Assembly (NCBI GenBank): GCA_024635755.1
Contig: JAGXIF010000021.1
Coordinates: 1 to 40,967, forward strand
Direction of reading: 5' to 3'
DNA: 40,967 bases
Origin: Halothiobacillus sp.
GTDB taxonomy: Bacteria; Pseudomonadota; Gammaproteobacteria; Halothiobacillales; Halothiobacillaceae
In this document: in pieces, positions 34,690 to 40,967 of the stretch
Layout of the letters: every line of letters begins with the position of its first letter
Position numbering within the stretch: position 1 is the stretch's first letter
Program-made: the position numbers and the translations under genes
Notes under the pieces: generated by a model
Told to the model about the DNA's origin: nothing
The model's input: the letters and a program-made list of their open reading frames with translations, nothing else
Database searches by the model: none

Positions 34690-35161
34690 CGATGGCCAGT
34701 GGCTCCTGGGTGATTCGTCCGGTAAGCCAGTCGATGCGGAGGCGCACGCCTTCGCCGTTGGGGCGCATCACCCGAATGGAGCCGCCGGTGGAGGAGCCAT
34801 CCGGGTAGTAGCGGATGCGGGCGGTGCGCGAGTCGGTCACTTCCTGCCTGGCGACCACGGCTTCGAGGCGATAGTCCTCCGGCCAGTCACCCCCGCGGGT
34901 TTCGGGGGGCACGGCGAAGCGGCGGTTCTCGAAATCCAGCTCAAGCGCCGCCGGGGTGCCGGTCGACATGGCCTGCAATCTGGCCGCGGCGTTCTGTTCG
35001 ATCAAACCACGCACCAGCCCGGTGTAGGTCACGCTCTCATGCAGCTTCTGGTAGGCGACCGGCACGATGGCGAGCATCAGGCCGATGAGCGCGAACACGA
35101 CGAGCAATTCGAGGAGCGTGAAGCCCCTTTGCGGGCTAGCTGGGCCAACTCGTCTGTTCAT
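34682..35161 (-). CDS. gspH: T2SS minor pseudopilin GspH
   Basis: About 159 residues: PQRG-FTLLELLVVFALIGL is the prepilin signal, and RFAVPPETRGG and IRYYPDGSSTGGSIRV are the GspH beta-sandwich blocks. I take ATG 35159-35161 with AGGA close upstream. A GTG at 35188 would add nine residues but has no ribosome site. GspH joins the minor pseudopilins to the GspG shaft. Confidence 0.92.
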   Translation of the reverse strand: MNRRVGPASPQRGFTLLELLVVFALIGLMLAIVPVAYQKLHESVTYTGLVRGLIEQNAAARLQAMSTGTPAALELDFENRRFAVPPETRGGDWPEDYRLEAVVARQEVTDSRTARIRYYPDGSSTGGSIRVMRPNGEGVRLRIDWLTGRITQEPLAIDD

Positions 35162-35197
35162 CGGTCCTGTCGGGCGCCACGACGTCACGCGGCCAGG

Positions 35198-35638
35198 TCA
35201 CTGATCCCGGAGCATGACGTCGGCGTTCTCGCCTTCGCCACCTTCGGCCCCGTCGGCCCCGAGGGAATAAATCTGCAGATCGCCGTTCTCGTCCGGATAC
35301 TTGTACAGGTAGCCGTTCCCCCAAGGATCCTTGGGCACCTTGCGCTCCTTGAGATACGGGCCATTCCAACCGGAGGCGGAGGCGGGCTTTTCCACCAGCG
35401 CCGCGAGGCCTTCCTGCTCGTTGGGGAAGCGTCCGACGTCCAGCTTGAAGAGCTCCATGCCCTGCTCAAGGTCATTGATCTGCACGGCGGCGGTCTTGCT
35501 CTTCGCGCCGCCGAGTTGGTCGAGCACGCGCGGGCCGACCAGACCAGCGATCAGACCGAGAATGACGAGCACGACGAGGAGCTCGACCAGCGTCATGCCG
35601 GCCTGCCGCGAAAGTCGGTGAGAGGGATTCGATTGCAT
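35198..35638 (-). CDS. gspG: T2SS major pseudopilin GspG
   Basis: A 146-residue main pseudopilin. The prepilin signal is RQAG-MTLVELLVVLVILGL with Glu+5; +1 is Met instead of the usual Phe. DLGGAKSKTAA-like helix sequence, RFPNEQEGLAALVEKP, WNGPYLK and DPWGNGYLYKYPDENGD are the strongly conserved GspG blocks; the last parts include the calcium-binding loop. It sits 9 bases after gspF. Polymers of GspG form the piston that drives cargo through GspD. Confidence 0.97.
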   Translation of the reverse strand: MQSNPSHRLSRQAGMTLVELLVVLVILGLIAGLVGPRVLDQLGGAKSKTAAVQINDLEQGMELFKLDVGRFPNEQEGLAALVEKPASASGWNGPYLKERKVPKDPWGNGYLYKYPDENGDLQIYSLGADGAEGGEGENADVMLRDQ

Positions 35639-35647
35639 GGGTAATCT

Positions 35648-36895
35648 CTAAATTGCCAGATTGTTGACGGATATGATGCCGAGAAGAATGGCGGTGATGA
35701 TCGCACCGATCACCGTGCCCAGCCCGAGAATGAGAATCGGCTCAACCAGTGTCAGACCCCGCTTGATCACCAGTTGCACGTCGCTGTCGCTGATCTCGGC
35801 AATGTCGAGCAGCATTTCGTCGCTGCGGCCGGTTTCCTCCCCGACCTTCAGCATCTGAATGGCCATGTCGGAGAACATGCCAGACTCGGCCAGGGTGGCG
35901 CTCAACGGCTCACCCTGCTTGACGCGGGCATGCACGTCGGCCATGGAGCGACTGATCTGACGATTGCCGATGGTGTCGACCGAAATGGGGATGGCCCGCA
36001 CGATGGGCACGCCACTCTTGAGCAACGTACCCAGCGTGCGCGAGAACACGGCGTTCTCGTACTTGGAGACCAACTCGCCGAAGATGGGCAAGGCAAGCAC
36101 CTGCCGATCCCGCCATGCCTTGACCTTCGGCACGGTCCGCACACGTCGCCAGAGGGCGACACTTCCAACCAGCAGAATCACCCCGAGCCAGCCGTATTCG
36201 GCTACGGCGTCACCCATCGCGATGACCACCTGGGTGGGCGTGGGCAGGGCGTCGCCCATGTCCGCGAACAGGGACTCGAACTGCGGCACCACGTAACCGA
36301 GCAGCAGGAAAACGGAAATGACCGAGATCGCCAGCAGGATAGCAGGATAGATCAGTGCCGAGATCACGCTCGAGCGCAACGCCTTGCTTCGTTCGAGCAA
36401 TTCGGCCAGCTCGCCAAGCACCTCGTCGAGGGTGCCGCCATGCTCGCCGGCCCGCACCATGTTGACATACAGGTCGCCGAAAAGTTCACGGTGCTCGGCA
36501 AGCGCACCGCTGAGCGGCGAACCGGCCCGCACCCGTTCGAAAACCTGTTCTCGGACCCGGCTCATCTCGGGGTTGGCGATCATGCCCTTCATGACGTCCA
36601 TGGCCTTGGCCAGCGGCAGACCAGAGCGGAGCAGTAACGCAAGGTTCCGCGTGAAGAACAGCACGTCCCCCGCCCCGGCCCGCTTCTTGCCGCCGAACGA
36701 TAACCGTCGACGCGCTGGCTTCGACGAGGCGGCGGACCTCTTCGCCGCGGCGTTTCCCCCGCCGGCCACGATGTCGATGGGGTGGAGCCCCTGGCGCAAC
36801 AGGTGCCGCCGTGCTGACTCGAAGTCCGGCTGGTCGGTCGCGCCGCTCACGATCCGCCCTGCCGAGTCGGCTGCTCGATATCGGAATCTTGCCAC
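35648..36895 (-). CDS. gspF: T2SS inner-membrane protein GspF
   Basis: A 415-residue platform protein with two T2SSF domains (about 80-205 and 283-405) and three transmembrane helices. FRYRAADSAGRIVSG opens the protein; RSGLPLAKAMDVM and KSGVPIVRAIPISVDTI are the equivalent blocks in the two halves. The GTG at 36893-36895 follows AGGAGTA and lies four bases after the gspE stop. GspF couples ATP hydrolysis by GspE to pseudopilus growth. Confidence 0.96.
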   Translation of the reverse strand: MARFRYRAADSAGRIVSGATDQPDFESARRHLLRQGLHPIDIVAGGGNAAAKRSAASSKPARRRLSFGGKKRAGAGDVLFFTRNLALLLRSGLPLAKAMDVMKGMIANPEMSRVREQVFERVRAGSPLSGALAEHRELFGDLYVNMVRAGEHGGTLDEVLGELAELLERSKALRSSVISALIYPAILLAISVISVFLLLGYVVPQFESLFADMGDALPTPTQVVIAMGDAVAEYGWLGVILLVGSVALWRRVRTVPKVKAWRDRQVLALPIFGELVSKYENAVFSRTLGTLLKSGVPIVRAIPISVDTIGNRQISRSMADVHARVKQGEPLSATLAESGMFSDMAIQMLKVGEETGRSDEMLLDIAEISDSDVQLVIKRGLTLVEPILILGLGTVIGAIITAILLGIISVNNLAI

Positions 36896-36899
36896 CGGC

Positions 36900-38573
36900 C
36901 TACTCCTGGCTCACGCGGAGCACCTCGTCGAGCGTGGTCGCCCCCTTGGCCACCAGGCGCAGACCGTCCTCGTAGACTGTGCGCATGCCGCCGGCGCGGG
37001 CCGCTTCGTGCAGGCCGGAGGCATCCATGCCGTCGAGTACGTGCTTCCGCAGGTCGTTGTCCATCACCAGCAATTCGTGGATGGCCAGACGCCCCCGATA
37101 CCCCGTGTGGGAACAGGCCTCGCAGCCGACCGGCTCGAAGTATGTGCCACCGTCCGGGGCGATGCGATCAAGTCCGGCGCTTTCCCGGACGCTGCCAGGC
37201 AAGTCCACCGCGCGCTTGCACGACGGGCACAGGCGGCGGACCAGTCGCTGGCCCATAACCCCGCTGACCGTGGAGGTGATCAGGTAGGGCTCGACGCCCA
37301 TGTCCTTGAGGCGCACGACCGCACTCGCCGCGGTGTTGGTGTGCAGGGTGGAAAGCACCAGGTGACCGGTCAGCGAGGACTGCACCGCGATCTGGGCGGT
37401 TTCGGTGTCACGCATCTCGCCGATCATGATGATGTCCGGATCCTGACGCAGGATGGAGCGGAGCGCCCGCGCGAAGGTCAGGCCGATCTGGGCATGCACC
37501 TGGATCTGGTTGATCCCACCGATCTGGTATTCGACCGGATCCTCGACGGTGAGAATCTTGGTGGAGTCCTCGTTGAGCCGGGAGAGCGCCGCATACAGCG
37601 TCGTGGTCTTGCCCGAGCCGGTCGGCCCGGTGACGAGAAAGATCCCGTGCGGGCGGGAGAGCAGATCCTTGACCCGAGCGAGGTTGTCCGGGGAAAAGCC
37701 CATGTCTTCCAGGGAGAGGCGCACACTTTCCCTGTCCAGCAGACGGATGACCACGCTTTCCCCGTGCACGGTGGGCACGGTGGACACGCGCAAGTCCAAC
37801 TCGCGGCCCTTCGCGCGGATCATGATCCGGCCGTCCTGCGGCAAGCGGCGCTCGGCAATGTTCATGTGGGCGAGCAGCTTGATCCGCGAGGCGATGGCAG
37901 GGGCCAGTTCCGGTGGCGGCGACGTGCCGCTTTGCAGCACGCCGTCGACCCGGTAGCGAATCTGCACGCCGGCCTCGCCCGGCTCGACGTGGATGTCCGA
38001 TGCCCCGAGGTCCGCAGCGCGACCCAGCACCTGGTTGACCAGGCTGATGACCGGCGCTTCGGTGGCCAGTTCCCTGAGGTGTTCGACGAATTCGTCGTCG
38101 ACTTCGCCCATCGGCAACGAGTCGTCCAACGACTCGTCTTCTTCCGATTCGGCATAGAGGTGCTGAAGCCGGTTGTCGATTTCGCTTTCGGTGCCGATGG
38201 AAATCGCCAGTTCCAGCCCTGAGGCAAGGACGAGCCCGCGACGACAGAAGGCATCCTGCGGCGACTTCATCGCGACGTGGAGGACGTCGTCTTCGATACG
38301 CAGCGGCAGGATGCCGTGCTCCCGAAGGAAGTCGGTCGAGACTCCTGCCACCATTACCGGCATCTCTGGCACGTCCGCGGCGGCCATAACCGGTAGATCG
38401 AGCTGTTCCGCGAGCGCCTGGATGAGATCCGTCTCCGATACCAGGCCCAGCCGGACAAGCACCTGTCCCAGGAGATCACCGATTTCCTGCTGAGCGACCA
38501 GTGCGCGCTCCAGATCTCGCGCACCGAGCCGCCTTTTTGCAACCAGGATCTCTCCGATTTTTTGGGTCGTCAT
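36900..38573 (-). CDS. gspE: T2SS ATPase GspE
   Basis: A 557-residue hexameric secretion ATPase at the cytoplasmic face. N1E-type domain at 1-140. Walker A GPTGSGKT (316-323), Asp box around TVEDPVEYQ (342-350), Walker B IIMIGEMRD (381-389), His box LVLSTLHTNTA (406-416). The zinc-binding tetracysteine is C449/C452 and C484/C487. The N-terminal MshEN domain (MTTQKIGEILVAKRRLGARD) recalls the cyclic-di-GMP-binding MshE/XpsE group. ATG 38571-38573; the longer frame upstream overlaps the Fic gene and is rejected. It is the first T2SS gene, 82 bases after the TPR-Fic gene. No strong promoter was seen in the gap. Confidence 0.97.
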   Translation of the reverse strand: MTTQKIGEILVAKRRLGARDLERALVAQQEIGDLLGQVLVRLGLVSETDLIQALAEQLDLPVMAAADVPEMPVMVAGVSTDFLREHGILPLRIEDDVLHVAMKSPQDAFCRRGLVLASGLELAISIGTESEIDNRLQHLYAESEEDESLDDSLPMGEVDDEFVEHLRELATEAPVISLVNQVLGRAADLGASDIHVEPGEAGVQIRYRVDGVLQSGTSPPPELAPAIASRIKLLAHMNIAERRLPQDGRIMIRAKGRELDLRVSTVPTVHGESVVIRLLDRESVRLSLEDMGFSPDNLARVKDLLSRPHGIFLVTGPTGSGKTTTLYAALSRLNEDSTKILTVEDPVEYQIGGINQIQVHAQIGLTFARALRSILRQDPDIIMIGEMRDTETAQIAVQSSLTGHLVLSTLHTNTAASAVVRLKDMGVEPYLITSTVSGVMGQRLVRRLCPSCKRAVDLPGSVRESAGLDRIAPDGGTYFEPVGCEACSHTGYRGRLAIHELLVMDNDLRKHVLDGMDASGLHEAARAGGMRTVYEDGLRLVAKGATTLDEVLRVSQE

Positions 38574-38655
38574 GATTCCCGCCAGACACACTCTTTTTTG
38601 CCGTTGACCCGAGCTGACCCCGAGGGCCGTCGGTAACAGTTCAATGTACCATACG

Positions 38656-40083
38656 CTAACCGGTAGCCTTGCTTTCTGATGAAACATCAACCTGAAGCCT
38701 GGCCGCGCAACGCTGACCCTCCCGCAAGACTTCGACCAGGGGCCGCATGTCGCCTCCCGAGACCCGAACGGATTGAAGAGCCTGACCCAATCTCCCCCGA
38801 ACGCCGAGCGATCCATCGAGCAGCACCATTTCCTCCCCCGCCCGTTCCATCTCCCGATTGAGCAGGGCCAGGGCAACCCGTCCATTGCCGTCGGCAAAGG
38901 GGTGGATGTCGCTGATCCCCATGAACAGCAACGCCCCTCTCGCCATGCCGGCCGGCACGGCGGGCAGCAGGCGTTCGAAAAGGTGACGCATGGACTCGGC
39001 CACCCGCTCGGGGCGCGCCTTGGGGAAACGGGGGTCACCCGACTTGTTGCGGGCAAGCTTGAACTGGCCGGGAAGCATGGCCGGGAACGCCGCGCAAGCA
39101 AGGGCATGACAAATCCGTAGAAGCGCTTCATCCCGACTCGCCGAGCCTACCAGCCCGCCGTGACGGACCGCGGCGCGGACAGCGGCATGCATGCCGCGGG
39201 TTTCCTCCCATTCTTCACTGTCGGCGACATCCATGGTGGCCATGGCGTTTCGACAACTTGGTCCATCTTCGGCTATCGGGATCATCATCAGAGCCTCGAG
39301 CCGATTCCGCTCGAATCCGCCGAGGCGCTGATCACCCACCTGCGGCCGAATCGGCTCACCCACATCCTCGGCGTGGTCACGTAGCGATCGGGCACAGCGT
39401 TGCAAGCGCTCGATTGGCACACGATCGAGCAAGCCGGCGGGCCGCCCCTCTGCCACCTCCACCAGCGACTCCAGCGCCCCCCCAGCCATTGCACGCGCCA
39501 GGGGCGCCTCCCAGCGGGCGTACTCCTCGAGCGCCCCGTGACTGGCCTCGAGTTCCTCGCGCTGGGCCGGCGGCAGCGATCGTTTCAGCAACGCATCGAT
39601 ACGCTCACGGGCCTCGCCGAACTGCAGATCGATCAACAAGGAAGTGGCCAGGTTGGTCGCCGGCAGGGTGGCATCGGGGTCGATCTGACAAGCCTCCCGG
39701 TAACAGGCCGTGGCCTCGCTTATCCGCTGTTGGTCGCGCAGGGCGGAGCCGAGGTCATTGAGAATCTCGGCGCTGTGCTCGCGCTGCAGCGCGTTCCGGA
39801 ATGCCTCCTCGGCCTCCTCGGCCCGATGCTGGTGTCCGAGTGCTCGCCCCAGCCCCAACCAGACCATCGCAAGATCCGGTCGCCGCTGGACAGCTTGCCG
39901 CCAGGCGCGCTCGGCATCGGCCGGCCGCCCCGCGGCCAACAACACGGCCCCCAGGTTGCACCAGGCCTCTACTCGCCCCGGCCGCAGCCGCGTCGCCCTT
40001 GCATACAATGCCGCGGCTTCGTCGTGGCGTTGCTCGCCGAATGCCCCGGCGGCCTGCTGCATCACCCGTTCCCAACTTGCCAA
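38656..40083 (-). CDS. TPR-Fic domain protein (putative AMP/NMP transferase)
   Basis: A 475-residue cytoplasmic protein, no signal peptide. Residues 1-150 are TPR repeats (AWCNLGAVLLAAGRPADAER, VWLGLGRALGHQHRAEEAEE, ILNDLGSALRDQQRISEATA). After a helical linker, residues about 330-430 form a Fic domain with the motif HPFADGNGR (394-402). Fic enzymes transfer AMP or another nucleotide to Ser, Thr or Tyr of targets. The third residue after GNGR is Leu where the canonical motif has Arg, which may alter nucleotide handling. TPR-plus-Fic architecture is reminiscent of metazoan FICD. The TTG start at 40081-40083 follows GGGGGAACGG; ATG at 40062 is an alternative. It is 82 bases upstream of gspE on the same strand; the target is unknown. 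Confidence 0.87.
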   Translation of the reverse strand: MASWERVMQQAAGAFGEQRHDEAAALYARATRLRPGRVEAWCNLGAVLLAAGRPADAERAWRQAVQRRPDLAMVWLGLGRALGHQHRAEEAEEAFRNALQREHSAEILNDLGSALRDQQRISEATACYREACQIDPDATLPATNLATSLLIDLQFGEARERIDALLKRSLPPAQREELEASHGALEEYARWEAPLARAMAGGALESLVEVAEGRPAGLLDRVPIERLQRCARSLRDHAEDVGEPIRPQVGDQRLGGFERNRLEALMMIPIAEDGPSCRNAMATMDVADSEEWEETRGMHAAVRAAVRHGGLVGSASRDEALLRICHALACAAFPAMLPGQFKLARNKSGDPRFPKARPERVAESMRHLFERLLPAVPAGMARGALLFMGISDIHPFADGNGRVALALLNREMERAGEEMVLLDGSLGVRGRLGQALQSVRVSGGDMRPLVEVLREGQRCAARLQVDVSSESKATG

Positions 40084-40180
40084 ACCGTTCCCCCTGCCTG
40101 TTGTCTCCGATTATCGAACCGCCGGCATGGCAAATGGCACACATCGTGGTTAAATCACTCAGTCTGTCACCCTCGGAACC

Positions 40181-40205
40181 TGAAGTGGTTCACTGATCTT
40201 GGACA
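40181..40205 (+). repeat. Inferred left terminal inverted repeat of the IS3-family element
   Basis: TGAAGTGGTTCACTGATCTT followed by GGACA begins with TG and ends TGGACA, like the termini of IS3 (which also carries ...TGGACAC). The matching right end is outside the window, so the boundary is inferred. Confidence 0.6.
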
Positions 40206-40251
40206 CCGCGATAGGTGGTAATTTGCCACCACAACCACGAGGTGTGCCGAG

Positions 40252-40557
40252 ATGGGACGACGTCATTTTTCCGAAGAGTTCAAGCTCGAGGCTGCGAGCT
40301 TGGTGCTGGACCAAGGCTATACCGTGCCCGAGGCGTGCGCCTCGCTCAACGTGGGCGATACGGCGCTGCGCCGCTGGGTTAAGCAGGCCCGAGCCGAGCG
40401 GGGTGGCGAGGTCCCGTCGGGGCATGCCCCGTTGACCAACGAGCATCGGCGGATCGCCGAGCTGGAAGCCAAGGTCAAGCGCCTCGAGCAGGAGAAAGCG
40501 ATCTTAAAAAAAGCGACGGCTCTCTTCGTCGAGGACGAGACGCGACATTCGCGGTGA
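40252..40557 (+). CDS. IS3-family transposase OrfA
   Basis: A 101-residue DNA-binding protein. RRHFSEEFKLEAASLVLDQG and ALRRWVKQAR form the helix-turn-helix (residues about 3-50). IAELEAKVKRLEQEKAILKK (about 68-87) is the leucine zipper for multimerisation with the OrfAB transposase. ATG 40252 follows a GAGGTG purine stretch nine bases upstream. It shares its TGA with the GTG of orfB (GTGA). Confidence 0.95.
   Translation: MGRRHFSEEFKLEAASLVLDQGYTVPEACASLNVGDTALRRWVKQARAERGGEVPSGHAPLTNEHRRIAELEAKVKRLEQEKAILKKATALFVEDETRHSR
40506..40512 (+). other. Slippery A7 site for -1 programmed frameshifting (OrfAB)
   Basis: Seven As fall as TTA-AAA-AAA in the orfA frame, giving the heptamer A-AAA-AAA. 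Slipping back one base reads on as SDGSLRRGRDATFAVIDRL, continuous with orfB, which lies in the -1 frame. This is the usual way IS3 elements make the fused transposase. Confidence 0.8.
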
Positions 40558-40967
40558 TCGACCGACTGAGAGAGCCTGTCAACGTGGCGTTCGCCTGCCA
40601 GACACTGGGCGTCGCCCGGTCGAGTTATTACCACTACCGCGAACAGAAACAACGCGACGTGGACGCCGACCGGCTCGTGCTTCGAGCCCAGGCGACCCGG
40701 TACTTCAACGAGAGCCGGGGATCAGCCGGCAGCCGGACACTGCGAGCGCGATTCGCCGCCAATGGCGTGTCCGTTGGACGGTTCAAGGCCCGGCGGCTGA
40801 TGCAGGAGGCCAACCTCGTCAGCCGACAACCACGCCGCGCTCCGTACAAGCACGCTCGGCAGGAGAAGCCCGAAGTGCCGAACCGACTGAATCGCGAGTT
40901 CGCGGTCGAACGCCCCGACCAGGTCTGGTGTGGCGACATCACCTACCTCTGGGTGGCTGGGCGCTGG
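40554..40967 (+). CDS. IS3-family transposase OrfB, N-terminal part (cut by window end)
   Basis: From GTG 40554, 138 codons are visible. LGVARSSYYHYREQ and RTLRARFAANGVSVGRFKAR are the HTH_21-type region before the integrase core. PDQVWCGDITYLWV holds the first Asp of the DDE triad, where the window ends. OrfB is normally made mainly as the OrfAB fusion. Confidence 0.94.
   Translation, partial: MIDRLREPVNVAFACQTLGVARSSYYHYREQKQRDVDADRLVLRAQATRYFNESRGSAGSRTLRARFAANGVSVGRFKARRLMQEANLVSRQPRRAPYKHARQEKPEVPNRLNREFAVERPDQVWCGDITYLWVAGRW

Larger units (their letters stand above)
40181..40967 (+). mobile_element. IS3-family insertion sequence (right part beyond window)
   Basis: A transposon-type unit: inferred left terminal repeat, orfA with HTH and leucine zipper, slippery A-run, orfB entering the DDE integrase core at the window end. 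It lies about 97 bases from the start of the divergent TPR-Fic gene. The right end and any target-site duplication are not visible. The element appears intact as far as shown. Confidence 0.93.

Noticed and set aside
36384-38222. 612-codon plus-strand open frame opposite gspF/gspE
   Set aside because: GspE Walker and cysteine motifs are on the minus strand; the plus frame matches nothing.
38574-39131. N-terminal extension of gspE into the Fic gene
   Set aside because: The added residues are out-of-frame Fic sequence; the GspE family begins at MTTQKIGEIL.

Overview
This is a high-GC chromosomal segment of a Gram-negative gammaproteobacterium. The evidence is a lipid A acyltransferase, a Kdo transferase, a TolC channel, a complete set of structural type II secretion (T2SS) genes, and conserved synteny. 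The thiC / tolC / waaA / LPS-core / ilvE neighbourhood and the argS-SPOR pair recall the corresponding part of Pseudomonas chromosomes. The T2SS gene order (E-F-G-H-I-J-K-L-M-N-D) is the one known from Xanthomonas xps. I cannot name the species from sequence alone. No rRNA or tRNA genes and no CRISPR array were seen. Layout: (1) 1-3.7 kb: thiC (minus, cut by the window start) under a clear TPP riboswitch, then plus-strand pcm-like and tolC genes. (2) 3.7-13.2 kb, lipopolysaccharide region: waaA and lpxL are divergent. A tightly overlapping minus-strand operon then runs GT4 glycosyltransferase, O-antigen ligase, FkbM methyltransferase, ELM1-family protein, glycosyltransferase, and a frameshifted glycosyltransferase. 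A second ELM1-family gene is divergent from it. (3) 13.2-18.8 kb, housekeeping: zinc-finger protein, ilvE, a membrane diguanylate cyclase, a SPOR protein and argS. (4) 19-24.1 kb, second polysaccharide block: a GT2-GT4 fusion, a methyltransferase with a coiled coil, a GT2 enzyme and a polysaccharide deacetylase, with an unusual GGTGAC-type repeat tract between the last two. (5) 24.2-28.1 kb, exported proteins: a periplasmic parvulin isomerase, an unknown secreted protein with TDGGT-type repeats, a secreted surface-type protein and a small lipoprotein, with two strong terminators. (6) 28.2-38.6 kb: T2SS operon gspE-F-G-H-I-J-K-L-M-N-D. (7) 38.7-40.1 kb: a TPR-Fic protein directly upstream of gspE. 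(8) 40.2 kb to the end: an IS3-family element cut by the window end. How it works together: most of the window builds or crosses the outer membrane. Lipid A-Kdo assembly and core/O-antigen glycosylation make the surface, TolC and the T2SS export through it, and the 24-28 kb genes encode exported proteins that are plausible surface components or T2SS cargo. The most interesting points are the TPR-Fic gene joined to a T2SS operon, with an altered Fic motif; the damaged or variable glycosyltransferases; the paired ELM1 genes; the orphan repeat-bearing secreted protein; and the GGTGAC repeat tract.
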